Of a DNA stretch of 64,000 bases, positions 29,162-38,268 are shown piece after piece (the first letter of the stretch is position 1; each line of letters opens with the position of its first letter). The notes below the pieces were generated by a model. That model was not told the origin of the DNA, did no database searches, and saw nothing but the letters and a program-made list of their open reading frames with translations. Both the position numbers and the translations under genes were made by a program. Source of the DNA: an uncultured Clostridium sp. (GTDB lineage: Bacteria; Bacillota_I; Bacilli_A; Acholeplasmatales; Anaeroplasmataceae); assembly GCA_946540005.1 (NCBI GenBank), contig CAMNHY010000001.1, forward strand, positions 62,001 to 126,000. Reading direction: 5' to 3'.

Positions 29162-29959
29162 ATGGGTCAAAAGGTAAGTCCAAAAGGACTACGTATTGGT
29201 GTTAACCGTGAATGGGACGCTCAATGGTATGCTGGTAAGAATGATGTTGCCGACTTATTATTAGAAGATGTTAAGATTCGTAAGTATTTAGCTAATACAT
29301 ATGCTAAGGCTTCTGTTTCACGTGTTGTTATCGAACGTATCAAAGGTTCAAATAAAGATTTAGTTAGCATTACTATTTACACAGCTAAGCCAGGTGTTGT
29401 CATCGGTCGTGATGCTGAAACAAAGAATGCTACAGTTAAGGCTTTAGAGTCTTTAACTAAGAAGAATATTCGTTTAAATGTTGTTGAAGTAAGAAAGCCT
29501 GAATTAGATGCAACTTTAGTTGCTCGTTCAATTGCTGAACAACTTGAAGCTCGTGCTTCATTCCGTCGTGTTCAAAAGATTGCTCAACAAAGAGCTATGA
29601 AGGCTGGTGCTAAGGGTGTTAAGACTCTTATCTCAGGTCGTCTTGGTGGTGCTGAAATCGCTCGTGGTGAGGGATATTCAGTAGGTCAAGTTCCTCTTCA
29701 AACTCTACGTGCTGACATCGATTATGCACAAGATGAGGCTCATACTACATATGGTAAGTTAGGTGTTAAGGTATGGATCTATAAGGGTGAAGTTCTTAAC
29801 CTTAAGAAGGCTCAAGAAAAGAAGGCTTTAGAAGAAAAGGCAAATCGTGATGAACGTAACAAGCGTTTCAATAATCGTACTGGTAAGAAGGATGCAGCTA
29901 GACCAGCTCGTCGTCCTCATACTAACAATAATGACAAATCTTCTGAAGGAGGTAAGTAA
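29162..29959 (+). CDS. rpsC: 30S ribosomal protein S3
   Basis: A 265-residue S3, part of the mRNA entry channel. [12 protein letters not shown], the KH domain with PGVVIGRD (GxxG loop) and the C-terminal domain [13 protein letters not shown] are present. The tail beyond ~215 is a lengthened basic and Asn/Asp-rich extension ([13 protein letters not shown] and on), longer than in Bacillus (~218 residues) and probably disordered. GAGGACG precedes the ATG; rplP follows after two bases. Confidence 0.97.
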   Translation: MGQKVSPKGLRIGVNREWDAQWYAGKNDVADLLLEDVKIRKYLANTYAKASVSRVVIERIKGSNKDLVSITIYTAKPGVVIGRDAETKNATVKALESLTKKNIRLNVVEVRKPELDATLVARSIAEQLEARASFRRVQKIAQQRAMKAGAKGVKTLISGRLGGAEIARGEGYSVGQVPLQTLRADIDYAQDEAHTTYGKLGVKVWIYKGEVLNLKKAQEKKALEEKANRDERNKRFNNRTGKKDAARPARRPHTNNNDKSSEGGK

Positions 29960-29961
29960 TT

Positions 29962-30369
29962 ATGTTAATGCCTAAAAGAGTTAAGTATCGTAGACCACAC
30001 AGAGTTTATTACCATGGTAAAGCTAAGGGTAATACAACTGTTGATTTCGGTACATATGGATTAATGGCAACTGAAGGATGCTGGTTAACTAATAACCAAC
30101 TTGAGGCTGCCCGTGTTGCTATCACACGTCAAATGGATCGTCAAGGAAAACTATGGATTAGAGTTTTCCCACAATTATCTAAGACAAAGAAGCCATTAGC
30201 TGTACGTATGGGTTCAGGTAAAGGTTCTCCAGAGTCTTGGGTAGCAGTAGTTAAGAAAAATACAATCTTATTCGAGGTTGCAGACGTATCAGAGGAAATC
30301 GCTCGTGAAGCATTCCGTTTAGCTGGACATAAGCTTCCTATCGGAACTAAGTTTGTTAAGAAAGCATAG
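29962..30369 (+). CDS. rplP: 50S ribosomal protein L16
   Basis: A 135-residue L16, which organises the A-site side of the 50S and the central protuberance. The start [11 protein letters not shown] matches the family, and AGGAGG inside the end of rpsC lies nine bases upstream. The [16 protein letters not shown] loop reaching toward the peptidyl transferase centre is intact. Coupled to rpsC by a two-base gap. Confidence 0.98.
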   Translation: MLMPKRVKYRRPHRVYYHGKAKGNTTVDFGTYGLMATEGCWLTNNQLEAARVAITRQMDRQGKLWIRVFPQLSKTKKPLAVRMGSGKGSPESWVAVVKKNTILFEVADVSEEIAREAFRLAGHKLPIGTKFVKKA

Positions 30370-30378
30370 GTGACGAGT

Positions 30379-30576
30379 ATGAAGAATAACGAAATTCGTA
30401 ATCTTTCAGTAGAAGAGCTTAACAAGCAAATCGTTGAACTTAAGGATGAATTATTCAATCTTAAGCTTCAAGCTTCTCTAAATCAATTAACTAACACTGC
30501 TCGCATCGCGCAGGTTAAGAAGACTATCGCTAGAATGAAGACTATTCTAGCTGAAAAAAATCATGAAGTAAGATAA
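30379..30576 (+). CDS. rpmC: 50S ribosomal protein L29
   Basis: A 65-residue two-helix protein at the tunnel exit. I start at the ATG at 30379 (AGGTG seven bases upstream); a GTG at 30370 in frame would add three residues and overlap the ribosome site. [18 protein letters not shown] and [19 protein letters not shown] are typical. Lies between rplP and rpsQ in the standard order. Confidence 0.96.
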   Translation: MKNNEIRNLSVEELNKQIVELKDELFNLKLQASLNQLTNTARIAQVKKTIARMKTILAEKNHEVR

Positions 30577-30589
30577 GGAGGATAAAAAC

Positions 30590-30853
30590 ATGGAAGAACG
30601 TAACAGTCGTAAGACATTTACTGGAGTTGTTACATCTGCTAAAAATGACAAGACAATTACAGTAGTTGTTGATACTTATAAGAAAGATAGATTATACGGT
30701 AAACGTGTTAGATTATCTAGTAAATTACATGCTCATGACGAAAACAATGTTGCTAAAGTTGGTGACACTGTTAAAATTATGGAAACTAGACCTTTATCAA
30801 AGACAAAGAGATACACTCTTGTTCAAGTGGTAAAGACTAGCGAGAATCTATAA
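30590..30853 (+). CDS. rpsQ: 30S ribosomal protein S17
   Basis: An 87-residue OB-fold protein and a primary 16S rRNA binder. [19 protein letters not shown] and the [11 protein letters not shown] motif near residue 64 are conserved. TAAGGAGG stands before the ATG. Last gene of the S10 unit in the classical division; transcription probably continues into rplN, as no terminator is seen. Confidence 0.97.
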   Translation: MEERNSRKTFTGVVTSAKNDKTITVVVDTYKKDRLYGKRVRLSSKLHAHDENNVAKVGDTVKIMETRPLSKTKRYTLVQVVKTSENL

Positions 30854-30880
30854 TTTCGGTTCTTGAAAGGAGGCACTCTC

Positions 30881-31249
30881 ATGGTTCAACAAGAAACTAG
30901 ACTTGCAGTAGCTGATAATTCAGGTGCTCGTGAGTTATTAATAATTAAGATTTTAGGTGGTGCACTACATAGATATGCTTCAGTTGGAGATATCGTTGTT
31001 TGCACTGTAAAGGATGCCATCCCTAACGCATCTGTTAAGAAAGGTGACGTTGTAAAGGCAGTTATCGTACGTACTAAGGCTGGTTTAAGAAGAGCTGATG
31101 GTTCTTATATTAAATTTGATGAAAACGCAGCAGTTTTAATCAATGCTGATAAGAATCCAAAGGGAACTCGTATTTTCGGACCAGTTGCTCGTGAGCTACG
31201 TGATTATGGATATATGAAGATCGTATCACTTGCTCCTGAAGTACTATAA
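30881..31249 (+). CDS. rplN: 50S ribosomal protein L14
   Basis: A 122-residue L14, at the subunit interface. The ATG at 30881 has AAAGGAGG at 30867-30874; a TTG at 30863 in frame is upstream of the ribosome site and is rejected. [20 protein letters not shown] and [14 protein letters not shown] are diagnostic. First gene of the spc part, with rplX following closely. Confidence 0.98.
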   Translation: MVQQETRLAVADNSGARELLIIKILGGALHRYASVGDIVVCTVKDAIPNASVKKGDVVKAVIVRTKAGLRRADGSYIKFDENAAVLINADKNPKGTRIFGPVARELRDYGYMKIVSLAPEVL

Positions 31250-31262
31250 GGAGGTTCACTAT

Positions 31263-31604
31263 ATGAATATTAAAAAAGGTGACACAGTCGTTGTTATTTC
31301 TGGTGCTGACAAGTACCAAATAGATAATAAGGGTAACAAGACTTTAAAAACTGGTAAAGTTTTAAAGGCTAACCCAAAAGATAATACAGTAGTTGTTGAA
31401 GGTGTTAATAAAGTTAAGAAGCACGTTAAACCTACTCAAGCAAACCAAACTGGTAGCATCGTTGAAGTTGAAGCTCCAATCAATGTTAGCAAGGTTGCTA
31501 TTCTAGATCCAAAGAAGAACGTTCCAACTCGTGTTTCAATCAAAATTGATGAAAATGGAAACAAAGTTAGAGTTACTAAGAAGTCTGGAACAATTTTAAA
31601 GTAA
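31263..31604 (+). CDS. rplX: 50S ribosomal protein L24
   Basis: A 113-residue L24, an early assembly initiator. [14 protein letters not shown] is the KOW-type opening and [16 protein letters not shown] the RNA-binding loop. Starts at ATG 31263, with AAGGAGG at the rplN stop; an in-frame TTG at 31230 inside rplN is rejected. Slightly longer than usual because of a [10 protein letters not shown] insertion near residue 20. Confidence 0.96.
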   Translation: MNIKKGDTVVVISGADKYQIDNKGNKTLKTGKVLKANPKDNTVVVEGVNKVKKHVKPTQANQTGSIVEVEAPINVSKVAILDPKKNVPTRVSIKIDENGNKVRVTKKSGTILK

Positions 31605-31619
31605 TAGGAGGTAACAGTT

Positions 31620-32162
31620 ATGAATCGTTTACAAGAAAAGTATGAAAATACAGTTAAACCTGAACTTCAAAAGAAGTTTAACTACAGTTCACCAATGGAA
31701 ACTCCAAAGCTAGTTAAAATTGTTATCAATATGGGTCTTGGTGATGCAGTAGCTAACTCTAAGGTTTTAGATGAAGCAGTTGAAGAATTAACTTTAATTG
31801 CTGGTCAAAAGCCAGTTGTTACTAAAGCTAAGAAGTCAATCGCTAGCTTCAAGCTTCGTGAAGGAATGCCAATCGGTGCAAAGGTAACATTAAGAGGAGA
31901 AAGAATGTACGAGTTCTTAGATAAGCTTGTATCAATCGCTCTTCCACGTGTTCGTGATTTCCGTGGTATTTCTGCTGATTCATTCGATGGTCGTGGTAAT
32001 TATACATTAGGTGTAAAGGAACAATTAATCTTCCCAGAAATTAACTTTGATAAGGTTAAGAAGGTTCGTGGAATGGACATTGTTATCGTTACAACTGCTA
32101 AGACTGATGAAGAAGGTCGTACACTATTAAGTTTACTAGGTATGCCTTACAAGAAGAGATAA
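31620..32162 (+). CDS. rplE: 50S ribosomal protein L5
   Basis: A 180-residue L5, binding 5S rRNA and contacting the P-site t[31 protein letters not shown] and the RDFRGIS segment are conserved. TAGGAGG precedes the ATG. Part of spc, between rplX and the zinc-type rpsN. Confidence 0.98.
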   Translation: MNRLQEKYENTVKPELQKKFNYSSPMETPKLVKIVINMGLGDAVANSKVLDEAVEELTLIAGQKPVVTKAKKSIASFKLREGMPIGAKVTLRGERMYEFLDKLVSIALPRVRDFRGISADSFDGRGNYTLGVKEQLIFPEINFDKVKKVRGMDIVIVTTAKTDEEGRTLLSLLGMPYKKR

Positions 32163-32181
32163 TAGTTGAAAGGATAATATT

Positions 32182-32367
32182 ATGGCAAAAACTTCACAAA
32201 TTGTTAGAAACCATAGAAAAGCTAAATTCGGTGTTCGTGAATATACTCGTTGCGAGCGTTGCGGACGTCCACACGCTGTTTATGGTAAGTTTAAATTATG
32301 CCGTGTATGCTTCCGTGAGTTAGCATATAAGGGTGAAATCCCAGGCGTAAAAAAAGCAAGTTGGTAA
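32182..32367 (+). CDS. rpsN: 30S ribosomal protein S14, zinc-binding type
   Basis: A 61-residue S14 of the short C+ type, with four cysteines in CERCGRP and CRVCF that bind zinc (residues ~24-43). No C-minus paralogue is seen in the window. AAAGGAT before the ATG is a modest ribosome site. The type is common in Bacilli and Mollicutes, in line with the rest of the window. Confidence 0.98.
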   Translation: MAKTSQIVRNHRKAKFGVREYTRCERCGRPHAVYGKFKLCRVCFRELAYKGEIPGVKKASW

Positions 32368-32403
32368 TCATTTTTTCCAATATATGGAAGGAGGACAATA
32401 ATT

Positions 32404-32802
32404 ATGAGTATGACAGATCCAATCGCAGATATGCTTACACGTATTAGAAATGCAAGCAGAATGCGTCAAGAAACAGTTTCTATGCCTGCTTCAAACTTTA
32501 AGTCTGCTATTTTAGACGTTTTAGTTAAAGAAGGTTTTGTAGACAGCTACAAGAACGAAACTACAGATAATAAGACAACAACTACAGTAACTTTAAAGTA
32601 TACTGCAGGACATGAAAGCGTAATTAAAGGCTTAAAGAAGATCTCTAAGGTTGGTTTAAGAGTTTACGCTCAAGCTGATGAACTTCCACAAGTATTAAAT
32701 GGTTTAGGTGTTGCAATCATTTCAACTTCAAAAGGTGTTATGACTGACAGAGAAGCACGTAAGCAAAAGCTTGGTGGAGAAGTTGTAGCTTACATTTGGT
32801 AA
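32404..32802 (+). CDS. rpsH: 30S ribosomal protein S8
   Basis: A 132-residue S8, a primary binder of helix 21 of 16S rRNA and in E. coli the repressor of spc. MTDPIADMLTRIRNASRM and the C-terminal STSKGVMTDREARKQKLGGE are hallmarks. GAAGGAGG lies upstream. A 36-base gap before it shows no clear S8-type target that I can identify. Confidence 0.98.
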   Translation: MSMTDPIADMLTRIRNASRMRQETVSMPASNFKSAILDVLVKEGFVDSYKNETTDNKTTTTVTLKYTAGHESVIKGLKKISKVGLRVYAQADELPQVLNGLGVAIISTSKGVMTDREARKQKLGGEVVAYIW

Positions 32803-32820
32803 TATTAGGAGGAATTAGAA

Positions 32821-33360
32821 ATGTCTCGTATCGGTAAGAAGATCATTACAATCCCTTCAGGTGTTACAGTAAGCCAAAACGGTGATGTAATCACTGTTAA
32901 GGGACCTAAGGGTGAACTTTCTCAAAAGGTTTCAAATTTAGTTAATTTTGAGATTAAAGAAAATGAAGTTGTTTTAACAGCTGACAACACAGATAAGTTA
33001 GCAAACACTTTACACGGTACAACTCGTGCAAACGTTGCTAACATGGTTGAAGGTGTTTCAACAGGATTCAAGAAAACATTAATCATCGTCGGTGTAGGTT
33101 ACCGTGCAGAAGTTAAGGGTAAGACTCTTGACCTATCTCTAGGTTATTCACACCCAGTTGTATTCGATATTCCAGAAGGAATTAGCGTTGAAGTAGTAAA
33201 AGGTACTACAATTAACATTTCTGGTATCGATAAGCAAAAGGTTGGCCAATTTGCGGCAGAAGTTAGACATCAAAGAGAACCTGAACCATATCATGGAAAG
33301 GGTATTCACTATGATACTGAAACTGTACGTCGTAAAGAAGGTAAGACTGCTAAGAAGTAA
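32821..33360 (+). CDS. rplF: 50S ribosomal protein L6
   Basis: A 179-residue L6 with two similar halves, near the factor-binding site. SRIGKKIITIPSGVTV and the C-terminal RQREPEPYHGKGI-type segment (here HQREPEPYHGKGI) are typical. TAGGAGG precedes the start. Order rpsH-rplF-rplR is standard. Confidence 0.98.
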   Translation: MSRIGKKIITIPSGVTVSQNGDVITVKGPKGELSQKVSNLVNFEIKENEVVLTADNTDKLANTLHGTTRANVANMVEGVSTGFKKTLIIVGVGYRAEVKGKTLDLSLGYSHPVVFDIPEGISVEVVKGTTINISGIDKQKVGQFAAEVRHQREPEPYHGKGIHYDTETVRRKEGKTAKK

Positions 33361-33382
33361 TAGAAAGGAGTACTAAAGTAAT

Positions 33383-33742
33383 ATGATTAGTCAAACATCA
33401 AGTAATTCAAAGCGTATTAAAAGACACTTACGTATCAGACAAACTGTTTCTGGTACAGCTAGTAAGCCAAGATTAAACGTATTCCGTTCAAACAAGGCTA
33501 TCTATGCACAAATTATCAATGATGAAAATGGTACTACATTATGCAGTGCTTCTTCTCTTGATAAGGATGTAAATGCAAATGGTACTAAGGTAGAAGCTGC
33601 TACAGCTGTAGGAACTGCTATCGCTAAGAAGGCTCTTGCATTAAACATTGAAAACGTAGTATTTGACCGTGGTGGTTATTTATATCATGGTCGTGTAAAG
33701 GCATTAGCTGATGCTGCTAGAGCAGCTGGCTTAAAATTCTAG
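33383..33742 (+). CDS. rplR: 50S ribosomal protein L18
   Basis: A 119-residue 5S-rRNA-binding protein. [25 protein letters not shown] is the basic RNA-binding N-terminus and [28 protein letters not shown] the conserved C-terminus. AAAGGAG precedes the ATG. Acts with L5 to mount 5S rRNA on the 50S subunit. Confidence 0.98.
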   Translation: MISQTSSNSKRIKRHLRIRQTVSGTASKPRLNVFRSNKAIYAQIINDENGTTLCSASSLDKDVNANGTKVEAATAVGTAIAKKALALNIENVVFDRGGYLYHGRVKALADAARAAGLKF

Positions 33743-33756
33743 AAGGAGGAAATCTC

Positions 33757-34278
33757 ATGTCTAAAGAACGCGAAGAAAATTTAGAAGTAAAGCAACCTGA
33801 AGAAGAATTTGAAGATAGAGTTGTTTCTATCGGTAGAGTTACTAAGGTTGTTAAGGGTGGTAAACGTTCTCGTTTCGCTGCTGTCGTAGTTATTGGTAAC
33901 AGAAAGGGCCAAGTTGGTTTCGGTGAAGGAAAGTCAACTGAAGTTCCTGATGCTATTAAGAAAGCTATCGAAAATGCAAAGAAGAACATCATCACTGTAT
34001 CTTTAAAGGGTACTACAATTCCTCACGCTGTTACTGGTAATTATGGTGCTGGTCAAGTTGTATTAAGACCTGCTGCTGCCGGTACAGGAATTATCGCCGG
34101 TGGTGCTGTACGTGCAGTACTAGAGCTTGCTGGTGTTACTGATATCCTTTCAAAGGTTATTGGTTCAAGAACTCCTATTAATGTAATTAGATCTACATTC
34201 ACTGGACTTGAGCAATTACAAACAGCTGAACAAGTTGCCGCTCGTCGTGGTAAGACAGTTGCTGAGATTTTGGAGTAA
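33757..34278 (+). CDS. rpsE: 30S ribosomal protein S5
   Basis: A 173-residue S5, involved in decoding fidelity and mRNA unwinding at the entry site. After a short acidic N-terminal stretch ([15 protein letters not shown]) come [19 protein letters not shown] and [13 protein letters not shown]. The loop around the spectinomycin site looks normal. AGAAGGAGG lies upstream. rpmD starts four bases after the stop. Confidence 0.98.
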   Translation: MSKEREENLEVKQPEEEFEDRVVSIGRVTKVVKGGKRSRFAAVVVIGNRKGQVGFGEGKSTEVPDAIKKAIENAKKNIITVSLKGTTIPHAVTGNYGAGQVVLRPAAAGTGIIAGGAVRAVLELAGVTDILSKVIGSRTPINVIRSTFTGLEQLQTAEQVAARRGKTVAEILE

Positions 34279-34282
34279 GATT

Positions 34283-34462
34283 ATGAAGAAATATCAGATT
34301 ACATTAGTTAAATCAATCAACGGTCGTAAGCCAAACCAAGTTGCTACTGCTAAGACTTTAGGACTTACTCACATTGGTGACACTGTTGTTAAAGAAGAAA
34401 ATGCCGCTATTCGTGGTATGATCGTTACAATCGCTCACTTAGTTAAAGTTGTAGAACTTTAA
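34283..34462 (+). CDS. rpmD: 50S ribosomal protein L30
   Basis: A 59-residue L30, MKKYQITLVKSINGRKPNQ with LGLTHIGDTVVKEENAAIRGM. The ATG at 34283 matches the family start; the same frame is open upstream inside rpsE, which explains longer computed versions. The ribosome site is a weak GGAG within the rpsE end, suggesting coupled translation. A 79-base gap to rplO follows. Confidence 0.96.
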   Translation: MKKYQITLVKSINGRKPNQVATAKTLGLTHIGDTVVKEENAAIRGMIVTIAHLVKVVEL

Positions 34463-34492
34463 TTAAGTGTAGAATTGTTATAAAAAAAAGAG

Positions 34493-34498
34493 TATAAT
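34493..34498 (+). promoter_or_regulatory. possible internal promoter -10 box before rplO
   Basis: TATAAT in the 79-base gap between rpmD and rplO, the longest gap within spc. The matching -35 is poor (TAGAAT at 34470-34475), so this is only a candidate internal promoter for rplO-secY-adk. Confidence 0.3.
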
Positions 34499-34541
34499 TA
34501 AAGAGAAAAATAGAAAATTATATTAAGGAGGTGCCTATACT

Positions 34542-34979
34542 ATGTTAAATCAATTAGCCCCAGTTAAGGGAGCAAGACATGCCAAGAAGCGTAAAGGTTT
34601 CGGTATCGGTAGTGGTCTAGGTAAGACTGCCGGAAGAGGTATGAATGGTCAAAACAGCCGTTCAGGTGGAGGAACTCGTCCAGGTTTTGAAGGTGGTCAA
34701 ATCCCATTCTTCCAACGTTTACCAAAGCGTGGTTTCAAGAATGTAAACAAGAGAGAATATGCAATTGTTAACGTTTCAGATTTAAATGTATTTGAAAATG
34801 GTACAGTTGTAACACTAGAGAATTTAATCCAAGCTGGTTTAGTAAAGAAAGTATTCGATGGTGTTAAGGTTCTTGGAAACGGAAAGCTTGAAAAGAAGCT
34901 TACTGTTAGAGCAAATAAGTTCTCTGAGTCAGCAAAGAATGCTATTGCATCTGTTGGCGGAACAGCAGAGGAGATCTAA
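34542..34979 (+). CDS. rplO: 50S ribosomal protein L15
   Basis: A 145-residue L15, a late-assembly protein reaching into 23S rRNA. The Gly/Arg-rich N-terminal extension ([21 protein letters not shown]) and [18 protein letters not shown] are diagnostic. TAAGGAGG precedes the ATG. secY follows six bases after the stop. Confidence 0.98.
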   Translation: MLNQLAPVKGARHAKKRKGFGIGSGLGKTAGRGMNGQNSRSGGGTRPGFEGGQIPFFQRLPKRGFKNVNKREYAIVNVSDLNVFENGTVVTLENLIQAGLVKKVFDGVKVLGNGKLEKKLTVRANKFSESAKNAIASVGGTAEEI

Positions 34980-34985
34980 TAACTC

Positions 34986-36281
34986 ATGTTCTCAAAGTTT
35001 AAAAAGATTCTAAGTGACCCTGAGATTATAAAGCATTTAGCTTTTACAATTTTAATTCTATTAGTTTTTAAAATTGGCACATTTATTCCTGTCCCACTAA
35101 TTGACATTAATGGTATAAAGAATACTTTGGCAGGAAATGACTTTCTAACAATCCTAAACACTTTCTCAGGTGGTGGATTGTCAAGCTTTTCTATTTTGTC
35201 ACTAGGAATATCTCCATACATCACTTCCTCAATCATTGTACAAATGTTACAAATGATTATTCCTGGAATGAAGGATTGGCAAGAGATGGGAGATATAGGA
35301 AAACAAAAATCCAATAGAGTAACACGTTATTTAACTGTTGTTATTGCTATGGTACAAGGTTTAGCCCTATTACTTGGTCTTGGCTCTCGTGCTGAGAACA
35401 TTTTCTGGGTTAAAGCTTTCCCAGTAAATGCATTCTACTACATTTACATGGCAGTTGTAATTACTGCTGGTTCTGCATTCACTATGTGGTTAGCAGATTT
35501 AATTACAAAGCATGGTATCGGTAATGGATCATCAATGATTATCTGTGCTGGTATCGTTGCATCATTACCTTCAATGTTCGCAACATTAGGTAATACATAT
35601 TTAGGTTCTAACTTCTCAGCTGGAAACCTTGCTAAATTTATTTCTATCATTGTAATATATGTATTAATGATTTTAGCTATTATTTGGTTTGAAGGTGCAA
35701 GAAGAAGAATCCCTGTACAATATGCAAATAGACAAGGTACTGAGAGATCAGATATTCCACTTAAGTTGAATAGTGCTGGTGTTATCCCAGTTATCTTTGC
35801 CCAAACATTATTGTCAATACCTACAACTATTATAGGTATGATGGGTCTTACAAAAGACTCAAGTACAGCAGCATACTGGATTGATCAAGTATTTACTACA
35901 ACTAATCCAATTGGTATGGTACTATACTCATTAATGATAATATTCTTCACTTATTTCTATGCGTTCTTAACTATAGACCCAGAAAAAATTGGTGATAATT
36001 TATCAAAACAAAATGCCTTCGTACCTGGTTTTAAACCTGGTGAGGAGACTAAAACTCAAATTTCGAATATTTTATTTAGAGTTACTACAATTGGTGCAAT
36101 CGGAATTACATTAATTGCGCTTGTTCCAATTATTGTTCAATTGTCATTTGGTGCTTCTAACTCAGTTACAATGGGTGGTACATCTCTACTAATCATTGTA
36201 GGTGTTGCGATTGAAACATCTATGCAAATTGAAACTGCAGCTGACAATAAGGATTCTTATAAACCAACTATCATTGGTTAG
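34986..36281 (+). CDS. secY: preprotein translocase subunit SecY
   Basis: The channel subunit of the Sec translocon: 431 residues, ten hydrophobic segments, with GIGNGSSMIICAGI and RRIPVQYANRQ typical of the family. It would handle the many signal-peptide and lipoprotein substrates in this window (pectinases, TasA-like proteins). Starts six bases after rplO with its ribosome site inside that gene. Followed by adk, the usual spc arrangement. Confidence 0.98.
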   Translation: MFSKFKKILSDPEIIKHLAFTILILLVFKIGTFIPVPLIDINGIKNTLAGNDFLTILNTFSGGGLSSFSILSLGISPYITSSIIVQMLQMIIPGMKDWQEMGDIGKQKSNRVTRYLTVVIAMVQGLALLLGLGSRAENIFWVKAFPVNAFYYIYMAVVITAGSAFTMWLADLITKHGIGNGSSMIICAGIVASLPSMFATLGNTYLGSNFSAGNLAKFISIIVIYVLMILAIIWFEGARRRIPVQYANRQGTERSDIPLKLNSAGVIPVIFAQTLLSIPTTIIGMMGLTKDSSTAAYWIDQVFTTTNPIGMVLYSLMIIFFTYFYAFLTIDPEKIGDNLSKQNAFVPGFKPGEETKTQISNILFRVTTIGAIGITLIALVPIIVQLSFGASNSVTMGGTSLLIIVGVAIETSMQIETAADNKDSYKPTIIG

Positions 36282-36296
36282 TAAGAAGGAGGAAAT

Positions 36297-36941
36297 ATGA
36301 GATTATTAATCATGGGAAGACCTGGTGCTGGTAAAGGTACTCAAGCCTTCAACATTAAAAATTATTATAACATTCCACATATTTCTACTGGAGATATGTT
36401 TAGAGATGCTATAAAGAATGGTACTGATCTTGGTAAATTAGCTAAGAGTTATATGGATAAGGGTGCTTTAGTACCTGATGAAGTAACAATCGGTATCGTT
36501 AGAGAGAGACTTCAAGCAGATGATGTTAAGAACGGATTCTTACTTGATGGTTTCCCAAGAAATGTTTCTCAAGCTGAAGCTTTAGATAACATTTTAAGCG
36601 AGAACAACGTTAAGCTTGATGCTGTTCTTGATGTAAATGTAGAACCACAAATTCTTATTAACAGAATCGTTGGAAGACGTATTTGCAAGAATTGTGGTGC
36701 AACATTCCATGTTGAATTTAATAAGCCTAAGAAAGACGGCATCTGTGACAACTGTGGATCACCACTTGTTCAAAGAGCTGATGATACAGTTGAAACAGCT
36801 GGTTCTCGTTTAAAGGTATACGATGACTCTACAGCTCCTGTATTAGCTTATTATCAGAAACAAGATTTACTTAAGACTGTTAACGGCGACCAAGCAGTTG
36901 ACAAGGTTTTTGAAGATATCAAAAACGTATTAGCTAAGTAA
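36297..36941 (+). CDS. adk: adenylate kinase, zinc-lid type
   Basis: Converts ATP + AMP to 2 ADP. A 214-residue long form: P-loop GRPGAGKGTQ at residues 7-16 and a LID domain with CKNC and CDNC that forms a structural zinc site (residues ~130-153), typical of Gram-positives. DGFPRNVSQAEALD is conserved. AAGGAGG precedes the ATG. Methionine aminopeptidase (map), often the next gene, is absent here; a structured non-coding stretch follows instead. Confidence 0.98.
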   Translation: MRLLIMGRPGAGKGTQAFNIKNYYNIPHISTGDMFRDAIKNGTDLGKLAKSYMDKGALVPDEVTIGIVRERLQADDVKNGFLLDGFPRNVSQAEALDNILSENNVKLDAVLDVNVEPQILINRIVGRRICKNCGATFHVEFNKPKKDGICDNCGSPLVQRADDTVETAGSRLKVYDDSTAPVLAYYQKQDLLKTVNGDQAVDKVFEDIKNVLAK

Positions 36942-36946
36942 TTAAT

Positions 36947-37069
36947 AAATAATAATTGTCAGAGGCATTAGCCCCTGACTAGCCGCAAGGCGGCTTGATT
37001 GTTTGAACAGTTAAGTAAAACAAGCTAGTGATCATTGGCTGTTGGACTTAGTTCAATAGTTCATTATTT
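36947..37069 (+). ncRNA. unassigned structured RNA, probable infA leader
   Basis: The adk-infA gap holds three consecutive hairpins enclosed by a closing helix. Outer helix: AAATAAT (36947-36953) with ATTATTT (37063-37069). Hairpin 1: GTCAG...CTGAC at 36958-36979. Hairpin 2: AGCCG...CGGCT at 36981-36995. Hairpin 3: TTGAAC/TAAGT (37003-37016, 3-base bulge) with ACTTA-GTTCAA (37046-37056). The first two are G+C-rich against AT-rich surroundings. There is no U-run, and the structure ends just before the infA ribosome site, so cis-control of translation is likely. It matches no class I recognise. Confidence 0.6.
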
Positions 37070-37083
37070 AATGGAGGTTTTTT

Positions 37084-37305
37084 ATGGCAAAGGAAGACAA
37101 TGTCATTGAGTTCCAAGGTGTAGTCGTTGACGTATTACCTAACACTCAATTTATAGTAAAACTTGAAAATGATCATGAAATATTAGCCCACGTTTCTGGT
37201 AAAATCCGCATGCATAACATACGCATTTTACCAGGTGACAAAGTAACAGTTGAAATGTCAACCTACGATTTAACACGTGGAAGAATTACATACAGACACA
37301 AGTAA
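37084..37305 (+). CDS. infA: translation initiation factor IF-1
   Basis: A 73-residue OB-fold protein that occupies the A site during initiation. [18 protein letters not shown] and the C-terminal [12 protein letters not shown] are hallmarks. GGAGG at 37073-37077 precedes the ATG, immediately downstream of the structured RNA element, which could therefore control its translation. rpmJ follows 19 bases later. Confidence 0.98.
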   Translation: MAKEDNVIEFQGVVVDVLPNTQFIVKLENDHEILAHVSGKIRMHNIRILPGDKVTVEMSTYDLTRGRITYRHK

Positions 37306-37324
37306 TACATATGGAGGTATTAAT

Positions 37325-37438
37325 ATGAAAGTTAGACCATCAGTAAAACCTATCTGTGATAAGTGTAAAGTAATTAAGCGTAAAGGCCGTGTAATGGTTA
37401 TTTGCGAAAATCCAAAGCACAAACAAAGACAAGGTTAA
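37325..37438 (+). CDS. rpmJ: 50S ribosomal protein L36
   Basis: A 37-residue protein too short for many gene finders. It opens [16 protein letters not shown] and ends KHKQRQG. The zinc ligands CDKC, Cys27 and His32 are present, so this is the zinc-binding form. GGAGG stands before the ATG. It lies between infA and rpsM, its normal place. Confidence 0.97.
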   Translation: MKVRPSVKPICDKCKVIKRKGRVMVICENPKHKQRQG

Positions 37439-37462
37439 TAGAAAGAAAGAGGTTATTAGACT

Positions 37463-37834
37463 ATGGCACGTTTTGCTGGAGTAGATATTCCAAGAGATAA
37501 AAGAATTGTTGTAGCTCTTACTTATATTTATGGTATTGGACTAGCAACATCAAAACAAATTTTAAAGGCTGCTAACGTATCTGAGGATACTAGAACTAAG
37601 GATTTAACTGAAGAAGAGGAAGGTAGAATCCGTACTCAATTAGCTAATTTCCAAGTTGAAGGTGATCTTCGTAGAGAAACAGCTCTAAACATTAAGCGTC
37701 TAATGGAAATTGGATGCTATAGAGGTATCAGACATAGAAAGGGTCTTCCAGTTCATGGTCAAAGAACAAAGACTAATGCTAGAACTCGTAAAGGACCTAA
37801 GCATACCATCGCAAACAAGAAGAAAGCAGCATAG
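37463..37834 (+). CDS. rpsM: 30S ribosomal protein S13
   Basis: A 123-residue S13 of the 30S head, forming bridge B1 with L5. [25 protein letters not shown] and the C-terminal [21 protein letters not shown] are typical; the basic tail touches P-site tRNA. An AAAGAGG site precedes the ATG. First of the rpsM-rpsK-rpoA-rplQ group. Confidence 0.98.
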   Translation: MARFAGVDIPRDKRIVVALTYIYGIGLATSKQILKAANVSEDTRTKDLTEEEEGRIRTQLANFQVEGDLRRETALNIKRLMEIGCYRGIRHRKGLPVHGQRTKTNARTRKGPKHTIANKKKAA

Positions 37835-37848
37835 GAGGTAAATAGATT

Positions 37849-38226
37849 ATGGCAGTTAGTAAGCGTCGTGTGAAGAAGAACGTTCCTGTTGGTACAGCTC
37901 ACATTCACTCAACATTTAATAATACAATTATTTCAATTACAGACCCAGCTGGTAATGTAATTTCATGGGCATCTGCAGGTACTTGCGGATTCAAGGGTAG
38001 TCGTAAATCAACTCCATTCGCAGCTCAAACAGCTAGCGAAGCATGTGCAAAAGCTGCAATTTTAGCAGGTGTACAAAAGGTTGAAGTTGAGGTTAAGGGA
38101 CCAGGACCTGGTCGTGAATCAGCTATCAGATCATTAAGCGTTGCAGGTTTAGAAGTAACTGCAATCACTGATGTAACACCAGTTCCACATAATGGTTGCC
38201 GCCCACCAAAGCGCCCACGTGGTTAA
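37849..38226 (+). CDS. rpsK: 30S ribosomal protein S11
   Basis: A 125-residue S11 of the platform, close to the E site and mRNA exit. [32 protein letters not shown] and the C-terminal [13 protein letters not shown] are diagnostic. TAGGAGG precedes the start. A 42-base gap leads into rpoA. Confidence 0.98.
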   Translation: MAVSKRRVKKNVPVGTAHIHSTFNNTIISITDPAGNVISWASAGTCGFKGSRKSTPFAAQTASEACAKAAILAGVQKVEVEVKGPGPGRESAIRSLSVAGLEVTAITDVTPVPHNGCRPPKRPRG

Positions 38227-38268
38227 TTGATGACTATTTTAAAAATTACTTATTAGAGGAGGCTCATT

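Noticed and set aside
36958-37060. Possible tRNA in the adk-infA gap
   Set aside because: Hairpins are present, but there is no acceptor stem of 7 bp, no standard T-loop sequence and no anticodon stem in the right place.
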